A DNA stretch of 64,000 bases from DAOUJI01 sp965219565 (GCA_965219565.1 OZ244780.1:2418001-2482000); one strand, 5' to 3'. Shown: positions 1 to 9,314, numbered from the stretch's first letter. Numbers and translations are program-made. Notes: a model not told the origin generated them from the sequence alone.

Positions 1-1410
1 TCCGAGGATGGAAGGACCTACACCTTCCACCTCCACGACAACATCGTATGGCATGACGGGACTCCCTTCACGTCCGACGACATGGTCTACAACTGGGACT
101 ACTACCTCTGCCCCACATGTCTGCCCGCTTTCTACGCCGACGAGACGCTGCAACCCAGTGACCTGGGAGAGCACAACCGGACCATTGGCCAGTTCCGGGG
201 ACTTCACGAGAGCCATGACGCCCCCGACCGCAACACCTTCAGGGTGACGTCCAAGTTCGCCTCTCCGGGCATGCTGCCCCTTTTCGCGCTGGACGACACG
301 CCCATCTTCCCCAAGCACCTGGCCAGCCAGGGCAAGTTCCAGAACTTCAGGACCCCCGACTACCTGATAGGCACAGGGCCCTTCAAGTTGGTCGAGTACG
401 TGGAAGATATTAAGATCGAGCAGGAGAAGAACGAGGACTACTACGTAGAAGGTCGACCCTACTTCGACGGGATAACCCACTTCATACTGACCGACAAGAA
501 CGCCATCATCGCCGCCTACAAGACGGGTCAGGTGCTCATGGGCAACGCTGCGGTCAACAACCTCAGCATCGCCGAGTCGCAGCAAATCATCGAAGAGTTG
601 GGCGACCAGATCACAGCCGTATGGATTGGCCCATCGTTCAACATCACCACCATGATGAACACCCGGGTCGAGCCTGCCAGTGATCCCAACGTCCGAAAGG
701 CCATCAACCTAGTCATGCACCGGCAAGAAGCCATCAACTTGCTGACGGGCGGACGAGGAGTTATTGGGACCCCGGTTCCTCCCGGCTTCGCGTTCAGCTT
801 CCCGTACGAGACGGCTGTGTCCTTCCCCGGCTTCCGAGAGGACTCCCCCGGAGTCAAGAGCGCCGAGGACATAGCCATGGCTCAGTCCCTGGTGCAGGAC
901 GCCGGATTCGGCCCTGGCTACGACCTTACCATCACTTGCCGGAAGGTCATTGAGTACTGCGACGTGGCCCTGATACTCAAAGACCAGCTCGAAAAGTGGC
1001 TGGAATGGGACGTAACAGTGAGGCAGATGGAGAGCGCCGCGGGCTCCCAGGCCTACAACGACGCCGACTTCCAGATCGCCATCCAGGCCAACAGCTTCAC
1101 CCTGCCAAACCCTGACAACGCAGTGGTGGCCTACGTGAGGGGCCAGATGCCGCTGCGGACCGGATGGGAAGTCCCCGACAGGGTCAAGACTCTGGTGGAG
1201 GAGATATCGAGGGAGCTTGACCCTGAGGAAGCCGCCAATAAGGTCAGGGAAGCAAACTCCCTCCTGCTGGACAGTCCCCTGGCTTGGCCGGTCTGGTACT
1301 ACACCGTAAGGGCTCAGCTGATCGACAAGCGCATCCGGAACTTCCACCCCTACACGGTGCAGGCTTCCAGCAAGAGGCACTCGCACATCTGGTGCGACCC
1401 TGCTTGCTAG
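1..1410 (+). CDS. ABC transporter substrate-binding protein, family 5 (5' truncated)
   Basis: C-terminal 469 residues of an extracellular solute-binding protein of the peptide/nickel family (SBP_bac_5). The reading frame is open from base 1, so the signal peptide and start lie outside the window. The first codons give the family hallmark of a Tyr-Thr-Phe-His-Leu run followed by W-H-D-G-T-P-F-T-S-D-D, which lines the ligand cleft. Further on come the usual YLIGTGPFKL segment and the lobe-closing C-terminus. It would capture an oligopeptide or similar solute outside the membrane and hand it to the two permeases encoded just downstream. The ligand cannot be read from sequence. A strong terminator hairpin follows the stop, so this gene is probably expressed more highly than the permeases. 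Confidence 0.93.
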   Translation, partial: SEDGRTYTFHLHDNIVWHDGTPFTSDDMVYNWDYYLCPTCLPAFYADETLQPSDLGEHNRTIGQFRGLHESHDAPDRNTFRVTSKFASPGMLPLFALDDTPIFPKHLASQGKFQNFRTPDYLIGTGPFKLVEYVEDIKIEQEKNEDYYVEGRPYFDGITHFILTDKNAIIAAYKTGQVLMGNAAVNNLSIAESQQIIEELGDQITAVWIGPSFNITTMMNTRVEPASDPNVRKAINLVMHRQEAINLLTGGRGVIGTPVPPGFAFSFPYETAVSFPGFREDSPGVKSAEDIAMAQSLVQDAGFGPGYDLTITCRKVIEYCDVALILKDQLEKWLEWDVTVRQMESAAGSQAYNDADFQIAIQANSFTLPNPDNAVVAYVRGQMPLRTGWEVPDRVKTLVEEISRELDPEEAANKVREANSLLLDSPLAWPVWYYTVRAQLIDKRIRNFHPYTVQASSKRHSHIWCDPAC

Positions 1411-1433
1411 TCCGCCTCGACTGAATTGAATAT

Positions 1434-1471
1434 AACGACGGGCCTAGGTTTTGCCTGGGCCTGTCGTTTAT
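1434..1471 (+). terminator. Intrinsic terminator or attenuating hairpin after the binding-protein gene
   Basis: A 15-bp stem (1434-1448 with 1454-1468, three G-T pairs) closes a five-base loop and is followed by a short TTTATAATT tract. It lies between the binding protein and the permeases. Such hairpins commonly set the excess of binding protein over permease in ABC importer operons. Confidence 0.7.
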
Positions 1472-1548
1472 AATTCGCCTCTAAGGCCACAATCGGCGCC
1501 TTTATCCCTATATCAGGGAGCTTCCAGACTTGGGTCAAGCGTAAGAAG

Positions 1549-2508
1549 ATGCAGTCCTATATCCTGAAACGCGCCCTTCTGTTCATCCCGACGCTCTTCC
1601 TCGTCTCCGTCATTATTTTCGTTATTCTCCGGTTGGTCCCCGGAGACCCGGCCATCCAGATTGCGGGGGGCGCCGGACTTGACGAGCAGTTCTCAGAAGA
1701 GGACCTACAGAAGATCCGCAAACTGCTTGGCACCGACCGTCCCTTGATCGTCCAATACGGGGACTGGGCAGGCAGCATGTTCAAACTGGACTTCGGAGAG
1801 TCCTTCACCTACCGGGCTCCCGTTTGGGACAAGATATGGAAGAGGTTCCCAACCACCCTGGAGTTGACCATCCTGGCGCTGCTGATGTCCGGGGTTGTTG
1901 CGATCCCCCTGGGAATCCTGTCCGCAATAAAGCAGGACTCTATAGGCGACTATGCCAGCAGGATCATAACCATAGCCGGAATCGCCGTGCCCAACTTCTG
2001 GGTGGCCATCCTAATGCTTTTCGTGCTGTCCAACGTCTTCTCTTGGGCGCCTCCCATCGAACTTGAGAGCTTTACGGAAGACCCCTTGGCCAACTTGAAG
2101 AAGATGATCTTCCCAGCCACAGCCCTCTCCTTCACGCATATGGCGTTCATGGCCAGGGTGACCCGCTCCTCCACGCTGGAGGTGTTCCGAGAGGACTACA
2201 TCCGTACAGCACGGGCAAAGGGCCTGAGCGAGATGACCGTCATTGGACGCCACGCCCTCAAGAACGCCCTGCTTCCCGTGATAACCGTCGCCGGTTACGA
2301 GTTTGGGCGCCTCATCGGCGGCACCGTAATCATCGAGCAGGTGTTCGTCGTACAGGGAATGGGCAAGCTTCTGATAGACTCCCTGTTCGACAGAGACTAC
2401 CCGATGATACAAGGCATAGTGATGGTCATCACAGTCATCGTTCTGGTGCTGAACCTGGCCATCGACATCATGTACGCTTGGTTGAACCCCAGGATAAGAT
2501 ACGCTTAA
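1549..2508 (+). CDS. ABC transporter permease, DppB/OppB type
   Basis: A 319-residue integral membrane permease of the binding-protein-dependent transport family (BPD_transp_1) with the typical DppB N-terminus, one membrane helix then a periplasmic segment, and about six helices in all. The EAA loop that contacts the ATPase is at about residues 213-240 (REDYIRTARAKG, then a conserved Gly and HALKNALLPV). It pairs with the next gene to form the translocation pore for the ligand bound by the upstream protein. No ATPase subunits follow, so these must come from elsewhere in the genome. Length is normal for the family and the start is ATG. Confidence 0.93.
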   Translation: MQSYILKRALLFIPTLFLVSVIIFVILRLVPGDPAIQIAGGAGLDEQFSEEDLQKIRKLLGTDRPLIVQYGDWAGSMFKLDFGESFTYRAPVWDKIWKRFPTTLELTILALLMSGVVAIPLGILSAIKQDSIGDYASRIITIAGIAVPNFWVAILMLFVLSNVFSWAPPIELESFTEDPLANLKKMIFPATALSFTHMAFMARVTRSSTLEVFREDYIRTARAKGLSEMTVIGRHALKNALLPVITVAGYEFGRLIGGTVIIEQVFVVQGMGKLLIDSLFDRDYPMIQGIVMVITVIVLVLNLAIDIMYAWLNPRIRYA

Positions 2509-2553
2509 GCGGAGGCTCACCGGCAAAGTTCGGAACGACTGCCATCGACCAAA

Positions 2554-3465
2554 ATGAATCAAGAACGGACAGCATATCCATTCCCCGAAAGCGTGGCCAT
2601 GGGACTGCGGACCAAACGGACCGTTTGGCAGCACGTGATAGTCTTCTTCCGCACCAAACCCCTGGGGGCGGCAGGGGCCGGCATAGCCCTGTTCCTGATT
2701 CTGGTCGCCATTTTCACGCCCCTGATAACCACCCACAGAATCTCTGCCATAAGCGTTGAGGCAAAGTTCAGCGGTCCCTCGTCCGAACATTTCCTGGGAG
2801 CGGACCACTTAGGACGGGACACCTTCAGCAGACTGGTGGAAGGCTCCAGAATCTCCCTGAGGGTGGGGTTGATAAGCTCCTTTGCCGGATGTTTCGTTGG
2901 CCTGCTATTGGGGCTGACCAGCGCCTATTTCGGGAGACTCTGGGACCTGCTGGTCCAGCGAGTGATAGACGCCATGATAGCCTTCCCCGCCCTGGTACTG
3001 GCCATCGCCATTATGGCGGCGCTGGAGCCGTCGGTAAACAACGTCACCCTGGCGCTGGCAATCCTGTTCGTTCCCAGCACGGCCCGGATTATCCGGGCGC
3101 AGGCTCTCGCCATCAGGGAGATGGACTACGTGCTGGCGGCCAGAGCCGTTGGAGCGTCCGACTGGCGAGTCATCGTGCACCACATGGTCCCCAACGTCGG
3201 CGCCGTGCTCATCGTTATACTCACCTTCCAGCTTGGGGTGGCCGTCATTGCTGAGGCCAGCCTGAGCTTCCTAGGCCTAGGCGCGGGCCTTGACGAGCCC
3301 TCCTGGGGCGCCATGCTCAGGGATGCGGCGGACAACTATATTTCCGTCGGCCCCTGGCTGCCTGTGTTCCCAGGTCTTGCCATCTTCATGCTGGTGTTCG
3401 CATGGAACCTGCTGGGCGACGCCCTGAGGGATGTTCTCGACCCCAGGTTGAGAGGGACCACCTAG
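2554..3465 (+). CDS. ABC transporter permease, DppC/OppC type
   Basis: A 303-residue second permease of the peptide/nickel importer. It has a cytoplasmic N-terminus, a first helix near residues 33-55, the OppC N-terminal segment with the HFLGADHLGRDTFSRL signature, and an EAA loop near residues 186-218 (IREMDYVLAARAVGAS). Five or six membrane helices are visible. It starts 45 bp after the DppB homologue and is surely co-transcribed. An alternative start at the Met 15 codons in is possible, because the first residues are polar and weakly conserved in the family. Confidence 0.92.
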   Translation: MNQERTAYPFPESVAMGLRTKRTVWQHVIVFFRTKPLGAAGAGIALFLILVAIFTPLITTHRISAISVEAKFSGPSSEHFLGADHLGRDTFSRLVEGSRISLRVGLISSFAGCFVGLLLGLTSAYFGRLWDLLVQRVIDAMIAFPALVLAIAIMAALEPSVNNVTLALAILFVPSTARIIRAQALAIREMDYVLAARAVGASDWRVIVHHMVPNVGAVLIVILTFQLGVAVIAEASLSFLGLGAGLDEPSWGAMLRDAADNYISVGPWLPVFPGLAIFMLVFAWNLLGDALRDVLDPRLRGTT

Positions 3466-3489
3466 CCCACGGACCGGAGGGACTTAGCA

Positions 3490-4023
3490 TTGGTAAAGTA
3501 CGTCGTAAACTGGCCTGCCAGACTCAGGGAGCTGGCCAACTTTGTGGGCCTGTCGGATGAAGACCGACAGCTGATACAGGACAGCGGCCCCATCATCATC
3601 GACAACTCTGAAGAACTGACCGGAATCATCTACGACAACTTCATCAAGTTTCCCCAGTCCAGAAAGTTTTTCCTGGACGAGCACGGAGAGGTGGACGAGG
3701 TGCGCTTGGAGCGGCGCAAGCACACGCTGGCCCGCTGGTTCCGGGGCACCATCAGCTTCACAATGGACGAGAGCTTTGCAGTGGCCGCCCTGGCCGCCGG
3801 CATCTCCCACAGCCATCCACCGAGCCACCGGGCACACCTGGGACCCATTCCCGCCCGCCAGATGGTAGGCACCATGTCCTACATCCAAACGGCCGTGGCT
3901 GAGCTGCTGTTTAGAGAGATGGACGACCACCAGACCGCCGTGAAGACCAGCGCGGCGTGGAACAAGCTCCTGATGCTGCAATTGGACATACTTCTGGCTG
4001 GCTACATGAAAGAGCTTATGTAG
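3490..4023 (+). CDS. Protoglobin-domain protein
   Basis: A 177-residue single-domain protein that looks like a protoglobin or the globin domain of globin-coupled sensors. It has an N-terminal helix entering an E-helix region (SRKFFLDEHGEVDEV), a central HTLARWFRG segment, and a candidate proximal-histidine region ISHSHPPSHRAHLGPIP near residues 101-117. There is no transducer, cyclase or kinase domain, so it is a stand-alone haem protein that may bind O2, NO or CO. The start is TTG, nine bases after a CCGGAGG ribosome-binding site and 24 bp after the permease stop. Close spacing suggests co-transcription with the importer, which is unusual company for a globin. Confidence 0.75.
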   Translation: MVKYVVNWPARLRELANFVGLSDEDRQLIQDSGPIIIDNSEELTGIIYDNFIKFPQSRKFFLDEHGEVDEVRLERRKHTLARWFRGTISFTMDESFAVAALAAGISHSHPPSHRAHLGPIPARQMVGTMSYIQTAVAELLFREMDDHQTAVKTSAAWNKLLMLQLDILLAGYMKELM

Positions 4024-4242
4024 CAGCTTCCGGCAGGGAAGAATCGCGCGCATCGGATTGACACCTGCCCCTGGCCTGTCTAGGATGGTGCCGTAGCCTA
4101 CCCCGCAAACGATAGAAGTAAATCGAGAGATCCCCGCCTCCAGGAGCGGCATGCAGCTACGGATACGATGGTTGACCGGGGGACCGATGTTGAGGGGACA
4201 GCGCTGTCATAAGCCCTTAGCAGGCTGAGGAAGGCCTGGACG

Positions 4243-5571
4243 ATGGCCTCCACCCGACTCATCGCTCGGGCCCTGAGCGACCGATTTCTCCCCGCCCTGG
4301 AATACAGCGACTACCGCAAACTGTGGTTGGCGACTCTCTGTTCCCAATCTGCTGCCTGGGCGCTCATCGTAGCCCGGGGGGCCCTTGTCAAGGACCTGAC
4401 CGGGTCCGACGGTTGGGTGGCTGCGGTCACATTCGCCGCGATGATTCCGGCCGTGGCGATGGCCCCCATCGGAGGCTACCTGGCCGACCGTTTCGACCGT
4501 CAGACTGTCCTCAGGTCCGCCTACGCCGTCAACCTGGGCCAGAACCTGCTGCTGGCCGTATTGGTGGTCACGGGACTCCTGGAAGTGTGGAGGCCCGAAA
4601 TACTCCTCGTAGCCTTGTCCCTCATCAACGGCTGCGCCAGGGCCACTCAGATGCCCGCCGCCCAGGCCTTGCTGCCCAACACCGTGCCCCCGGAAAGAAT
4701 GTTCAACGCGGTAGCCCTCAACTCGGCCACGCAGCAGGGGTCCCGATTCATGGGACCGCTGTTGATACTGCTGATGCTGTGGATAACCGGTCCCTTCCTG
4801 GATTCCGGGCGAGACTGGGTATTCTTCCTCTGCGTCGGCCTCTACGTACTTGGCCTTGGCTTTGTGCTGAGCATCCGCACCGTTTCCACCGGCGTCGTGC
4901 GGGCGGGCGCCGGGTTCAGAGTCATAGGAGCCAACATATGGACCGGGGTCTCATACCTTTACCGGAACCCGGTAATCATGTGGCTGGTCCTGCTGGTCGT
5001 GGGCCATTGCGCTTTCACCATGTCATTCGAGTCCCTTTTCCCCGCCATATCCGTGGACAAACTGGGAAGGGAGCCGGGGGACGATCTTCTGGAAGGCTTC
5101 TCGCTCCTGATGGTGGCATATGGAGCTCCCGCCCTGGCTATGGCAGTCACGTTGGGCGGGATAAAGAGCGAGCGAATCAGGGGCCGCATGTTCCTGGTCC
5201 TAGGGACTCTAAGCGGCCTCGGGCCTATAGCGTTGGGGCTGTCGCCCAACTTCGCGCTGGCCATGTGCTCGGTCGCTCTCATGGGCGCAGCCCAGGGAGG
5301 CTTCATGACTTTGAGCCACGGCATGCTTCAGGCCTTGGCCCCCGACGCCATTAGGGGCCGCCTGCTGAGCGTGTATACATGGCACATTCAAGGCATGATG
5401 GCCATCGCCAACCTGACCAACGGCATCATCGCGGACTTCAACATCACCGCCTCGGTCGTCCTCGGCGGCGGCGGCGTCATATTCCTGTGGGTAATGGTGG
5501 CTGGCTTTGGCCGTCTTTCGCTGAGGGACATATTCGTCAGGGGCCATTTACATACCCCCACTCCAGCATAG
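4243..5571 (+). CDS. MFS transporter (MFS_3/EntS-like)
   Basis: A 442-residue, twelve-helix major facilitator. The N-terminus ALEYSDYRKLWLA and motif A between helices 2 and 3 (GGYLADRFDR) fit the MFS_3 or enterobactin-exporter-like group, which mostly exports small molecules. The substrate is not predictable. ATG start follows GGAAGG. The 219 bp between the globin gene and this start contain nothing else that I recognise. Confidence 0.88.
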   Translation: MASTRLIARALSDRFLPALEYSDYRKLWLATLCSQSAAWALIVARGALVKDLTGSDGWVAAVTFAAMIPAVAMAPIGGYLADRFDRQTVLRSAYAVNLGQNLLLAVLVVTGLLEVWRPEILLVALSLINGCARATQMPAAQALLPNTVPPERMFNAVALNSATQQGSRFMGPLLILLMLWITGPFLDSGRDWVFFLCVGLYVLGLGFVLSIRTVSTGVVRAGAGFRVIGANIWTGVSYLYRNPVIMWLVLLVVGHCAFTMSFESLFPAISVDKLGREPGDDLLEGFSLLMVAYGAPALAMAVTLGGIKSERIRGRMFLVLGTLSGLGPIALGLSPNFALAMCSVALMGAAQGGFMTLSHGMLQALAPDAIRGRLLSVYTWHIQGMMAIANLTNGIIADFNITASVVLGGGGVIFLWVMVAGFGRLSLRDIFVRGHLHTPTPA

Positions 5572-5616
5572 TTGGCCTAAGAGAACTAACCCTGGGAGCG
5601 TTTATTACGGCTCCGA

Positions 5617-6300
5617 TCAGGGCTGGGGCTCCGCTTCCGCTCCGGGATCTCCACCGTCCTCATCCGGCTGCGAATAGACCTCCCCCTTCGTCCGGGAGGA
5701 CGCGTCCCTAATCCACTGCTTGATGCGATCCAGGGCAGGCGGAGACACGTAGAACACCTGAACATCCGAAGGGAACTGGACCCTGTGCTGCTCTCCTATG
5801 ACTAGGATGGCTGACTCGTCCTCCCCGATGCTCTCGTTGATTTTCTCGCTGATGTGTTGATACCGCCGGGTCACTGCGTCGTTGTAGGACTCGACCACAG
5901 TGGTGAAAACCTTCTCGCTGGTCAGGCCGGAGACGAGGCACCTCTGCCAGTCTGTTGTCTCCTGCACCAACTCCATGTCCTCCGTGGCCTCCAGCACGGC
6001 TCCTGAATAGTACCGGGCCCTTAGAGCACGGTACGCCAGGGGGTTTATCTGCTCTAACATGGCCGCGCCTTCCTCTCCTTCCAGGAAAACGGTCTCATGA
6101 AATATGTGGGACACCGGGCCCAACGACGCCTCCAACCGGGCGACGTGCTCACCGGCCCCCTCCCAGTATTCCTCCAGCAGCGCCTTCAGATCGTCCGGTG
6201 CCTCGGGCGGGCTGAGAAAGAGGGGCACAAGAAATATCTTCCTACCCTCCTTGTACTGACCGGCTTCCGGCTTGTCTATCTTTCCGAGAGGACTGCTCAT
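5617..6300 (-). CDS. Conserved hypothetical protein, 227 aa
   Basis: I do not recognise this family. The protein is soluble and acidic, with no signal peptide or membrane helix, and is predicted mostly helical in the N-terminal half. A mid segment with many Tyr/Arg residues (QINPLAYRALRARYYSG) is followed by a C-terminal alpha/beta stretch ending in VFYVSPPALDRIKQW and then an acidic low-complexity tail rich in Asp, Glu and Pro. Coding quality is good, and it runs convergently with the MFS gene and divides cleanly from it. The ATG start at 6300 lies 54 bp after the neighbouring oxidoreductase stop, so the two may be co-transcribed. Confidence 0.75.
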   Translation of the reverse strand: MSSPLGKIDKPEAGQYKEGRKIFLVPLFLSPPEAPDDLKALLEEYWEGAGEHVARLEASLGPVSHIFHETVFLEGEEGAAMLEQINPLAYRALRARYYSGAVLEATEDMELVQETTDWQRCLVSGLTSEKVFTTVVESYNDAVTRRYQHISEKINESIGEDESAILVIGEQHRVQFPSDVQVFYVSPPALDRIKQWIRDASSRTKGEVYSQPDEDGGDPGAEAEPQP

Positions 6301-6354
6301 TCGTCCTGTTCACCTGCCATGCGGAAGAATCGAGGTTGGGGCCAGCGCCCGGGC

Positions 6355-7452
6355 TTATGCCTCAACTTTAACCCATGCTCCCTTGTCCGAGGACTCCTGA
6401 AAGGCGTCGAGCAACCGGTGGCGTTTCACCGCCAGGTTGAAGTCGTTGTCCACTCCTTGTCCCGCCTGCTTGGCTTGGGAGTATCTCCGGTAAAGCTGGG
6501 CCACGTTGTACGCCTCTCCGGCAGGCGTGTCACTGGGCGCCCATCGGTGCTTGTCCGGCGGAGTCATTGCCTCCATAGACCCATCGTGTCTGCCGACGTG
6601 TATCTTGATGTCCGTATACTGGACCATCTGACCCCCGGAAGCCGTCAACGTACCCTCGTTGCCGAACACTTCCAGCCTCCAACCTGTGCCGTGCCAGGGT
6701 ACCGTGGACACGTGAACGGAGGCGACGGCGCAGTTGTCCAATCGCCCGTTCACCAAAACGTTGTCGGGGGCGTCACAGTCCACCTTATCCCCCTCGGTAG
6801 TGGTCCAAACTGGCACCTGCACAGCCACCTGGGCAGACAGCTCAAGGAACTCGCCCACGCAATAGCCCAGCATGTCCAGAGAGTGGCCTGTCGCGATTGT
6901 GAGGGTGTTGGCCCCGGCCTTCCGGTCAGCGGACCAGGCCCGGTCTCGTCCCCGTTGAAGGAGCCCGGGCAGGAACATGGTCATGTTGCACAACAACGGC
7001 TGACCCACACAGCCATCGGCCAGCAGCTCCTTGATGTGGATCACCGACGGGTCGCCTCTGGATTGGAGACCTATCATGGTACCCACCCCCTTCTCCTGGG
7101 CCAGTGAGGTCAACTCTTCAGCCTCCGCCAAATTCGCGCCCAATGGCCACTCGCAGAAGACGTCCTTGCCTGCCTCTATCGCAGCCTTGACCATTTCATA
7201 GTGGAACGGCACCTTCACCGAGACCACCACCAGGTCCACACCAGGGTGCTGGACCATCTCCCGGTAGTCGTGGAACGCGGCCCCTGCGCCGTAGAACTCC
7301 TTGGATTCCTGGGCCGTCTCCGGGCGGGAGGTGCAGACAGCGGCCAGCTCATACTCCGGGAGCGCTTTCAGGGCCGGCAGATGCGCCCTTTTGCTCCACC
7401 CGTAGTTGGCGTTTGCTCCGATGATTCCGATGCCTATCTTGTTGCCAGCCAT
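6355..7452 (-). CDS. Gfo/Idh/MocA family oxidoreductase (Gal80-like, EWP variant)
   Basis: A 365-residue NAD(P)-dependent oxidoreductase. The N-terminal Rossmann fold starts GIGIIGANANYGWSKRAH, and the C-terminal alpha/beta sheet domain runs from about residue 130. Most family members carry Glu-Lys-Pro with a catalytic lysine; here the motif is E-W-P-L-G near residues 101-105, as in the Gal80-like branch. Loss of the lysine means dehydrogenase chemistry may be altered or absent, and a ligand-sensing role is possible. A ribosome-binding site (AGGAGG) precedes the ATG. The substrate is unknown. Confidence 0.88.
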   Translation of the reverse strand: MAGNKIGIGIIGANANYGWSKRAHLPALKALPEYELAAVCTSRPETAQESKEFYGAGAAFHDYREMVQHPGVDLVVVSVKVPFHYEMVKAAIEAGKDVFCEWPLGANLAEAEELTSLAQEKGVGTMIGLQSRGDPSVIHIKELLADGCVGQPLLCNMTMFLPGLLQRGRDRAWSADRKAGANTLTIATGHSLDMLGYCVGEFLELSAQVAVQVPVWTTTEGDKVDCDAPDNVLVNGRLDNCAVASVHVSTVPWHGTGWRLEVFGNEGTLTASGGQMVQYTDIKIHVGRHDGSMEAMTPPDKHRWAPSDTPAGEAYNVAQLYRRYSQAKQAGQGVDNDFNLAVKRHRLLDAFQESSDKGAWVKVEA

Positions 7453-7491
7453 GCTCGTCCTCCTATCATGGTTTTCGCCGTGTCCAACGGT

Positions 7492-7749
7492 CTAAGTTTC
7501 CCAATCGTCCTCGTCGCTGCCCTGCTCTGTGAATCCCAAGTCTGTGAGGCCCGACCTGAGAGTCTCCAGCCAGTCGGCAATGAGAATGGAGAGGGGGACT
7601 ACGATTTCCACGTCACCCGACGGTGCGCACGTGACCTGTCCGGGGTCTTCCTTGCCCAATGGCACGCTCACCTGCTCACGGTCGATGCCCAGCGCGTCCG
7701 TGACGCTGAAGATGGCCTCCATGTCCTTCATACCGATTATGTCTTCCAA
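7492..7749 (-). CDS. Small acidic hypothetical protein, 85 aa
   Basis: Unrecognised. The protein has no membrane helix; it is rich in Asp and Glu and ends in a strongly acidic EQGSDEDDWET tail. It lies head-to-head with the LLM oxidoreductase gene and 39 bp upstream of the Gfo/Idh gene on the same strand, so it could be the first gene of that transcript. The opposite strand also stays open here, but its translation has no family features. Confidence 0.5.
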   Translation of the reverse strand: MEDIIGMKDMEAIFSVTDALGIDREQVSVPLGKEDPGQVTCAPSGDVEIVVPLSILIADWLETLRSGLTDLGFTEQGSDEDDWET

Positions 7750-7861
7750 CGGCTAAAGACTCCCTGCGTCGAGTTTGTTTGCGAACTATGTCTAATGTGG
7801 TATGTTACCCACCAAAACGGCCTCTCGCAACCGAGAGGACGCCTTAAGACTGGGAGGCATG

Positions 7862-8752
7862 ATGAGTTTCGGGTGCAACACTCCAGTGGTAGGACCGGCG
7901 GCTTCACCGGAGAATATTCTGGCCATCGCAACCCAAGTCGATGAGCTCGGGTTCGACCATATATGGGTAAACGACCACATTATTCTCCCGCACTCGATAG
8001 CCCCCAGATACCCCTACTCGGAGACCGGAGACCCTCCCTTCGCCCGAGAAGCTCCGTGGTGCGAGCCGCTGGCGGCAATGGGTTTCCTGGCCGGTTGCAC
8101 CAAAAACGTGAAAATCGGCGCCCTCGTGCTGGTTATCCCATACCGGGAACCCATCCTTACCGCAAAGATACTGTCCACCCTGGACTTCATGTCCAACGGG
8201 CGGATCATTCTGGGCGCTGGGGTCGGTTGGATGGAAGAGGAGTTCAAGACTCTAGGACTGGACACCTTCCACCAGCGCGGGAGGGTCACCGACGAGTATT
8301 TGGAGATATTCAAGGAGTTGTGGACCAGCGACAATCCCTCATTCCAGGGCCGCTATGCCAGCTTCTCCGACATACACTTCTACCCCAAACCCATCCAGAA
8401 GCCCCACATCCCCATCTGGATAGGAGGAAACGAACCGCCTGCCATACGGCGGGCCGCCCGAGTGGGCGACGCCTGGTTGCCTACAACGCAGCTGATGAGC
8501 ATGGAGGAGATTGCGGACAAGATAGCTCTCCTCCATCAGGAAGTGGAAAAGGCTGGACGGCAAGCAGGTTCTGTAAGCGTCAGTCGTAGCATCCGCCGAG
8601 GCGCCTCAGCCCAAGACACCAGGGACGAAATCGCCCGTTCCAGGGAAATCGGCATAGAGCATTTCATCCTTGGCCTCTTCACGCAGGACATTTCCGCTTA
8701 CCACGATGGTGTAGACTGGTTCGCCAACGAAGTGATGCCCTACGTAGACTGA
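7862..8752 (+). CDS. LLM class F420/FMN-dependent oxidoreductase
   Basis: A 296-residue luciferase-like monooxygenase fold, TIM barrel. Visible family features are the LGFDHIWVNDH strand near residue 30, a VLVIPYREPI barrel strand, GRIILGAGVGWMEEEF, and the PHIPIWIGGNEPPAIRRAA phosphate-binding segment. It resembles the TIGR03619 F420-dependent group. These enzymes oxidise or reduce diverse organic substrates with F420 or FMN; the exact substrate cannot be told. Two adjacent ATG codons exist at 7859 and 7862; the second has a usable distance from the GGGAGG at 7852-7857. SAR202-type Chloroflexota carry many paralogues of this fold, and a second one is at 31567. Confidence 0.88.
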   Translation: MSFGCNTPVVGPAASPENILAIATQVDELGFDHIWVNDHIILPHSIAPRYPYSETGDPPFAREAPWCEPLAAMGFLAGCTKNVKIGALVLVIPYREPILTAKILSTLDFMSNGRIILGAGVGWMEEEFKTLGLDTFHQRGRVTDEYLEIFKELWTSDNPSFQGRYASFSDIHFYPKPIQKPHIPIWIGGNEPPAIRRAARVGDAWLPTTQLMSMEEIADKIALLHQEVEKAGRQAGSVSVSRSIRRGASAQDTRDEIARSREIGIEHFILGLFTQDISAYHDGVDWFANEVMPYVD

Positions 8753-8856
8753 AATCCGACCGCCGCCTGTTACCAGTCCCGTCCTCGACGTTCGCCAAAT
8801 GTTCGGCTTGTACACCTGACATCCCACAGCAGGGGCGCCACAACTTCGCAGGGTTC

Positions 8857-9210
8857 TTACATCAGTAAACCTGGAACGGGGGTGAGCCTTCGCTCGATGG
8901 GGTCAACGGCCAGGCTGAATATCTCCAGCGTGGTCGCTCCTAAGAGAGCTCCCGCTCCGTCAGCGCCGAAGACTATGGGAACCGTCTTCCGGCGTCCATC
9001 CAACTCCACCTTTGTCTCCCCGGTCTCCATCTCCACAACGGCCCCAGTGGCTGTGCGAAACAGGCCATTTTCTTGAGGACTGCCTCCCAGACGCCGCAAC
9101 AGGCCAACTGGTAGAGACGTTCGGGTCGCTCCCGTGTCAACAAGCGCCTCGACATCCTCAACGATGCCGTTGGCGCCGACAACACGGATGTTTACGCTGA
9201 AAGTTCCCAT
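8857..9210 (-). CDS. Retropepsin-like aspartic protease (clan AA)
   Basis: A 117-residue single-lobe protein with the active-site motif ALVDTGATRTSLP near residues 22-34 and a matching second hydrophobic-Gly element (GALLGATTLE) near residues 87-96, which together are the retropepsin core. Because it has only one lobe it would act as a homodimer. Such bacterial proteins are often annotated as clan AA aspartic protease; their substrates are unknown. No signal peptide is visible, so it is cytoplasmic. It is convergent with the LLM gene. Confidence 0.75.
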   Translation of the reverse strand: MGTFSVNIRVVGANGIVEDVEALVDTGATRTSLPVGLLRRLGGSPQENGLFRTATGAVVEMETGETKVELDGRRKTVPIVFGADGAGALLGATTLEIFSLAVDPIERRLTPVPGLLM

Positions 9211-9314
9211 GGCCGTTCATGAACCTTACGCTTGGTTGCAGCGACTGTAAAGGATACATATGCTGACCGCATTGAGCTATTGAAAAGGCGGGGTTCATCT
9301 GCCAAGATAGGAAC

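Noticed and set aside
709..1386. Long open frame on the minus strand inside the binding-protein gene
   Set aside because: Its translation has no family features and overlaps a well-supported gene; a typical GC-rich antisense shadow. The same applies to 2011-2808, 3484-4152, 6097-7107, 20199-20945 and 24784-25722.
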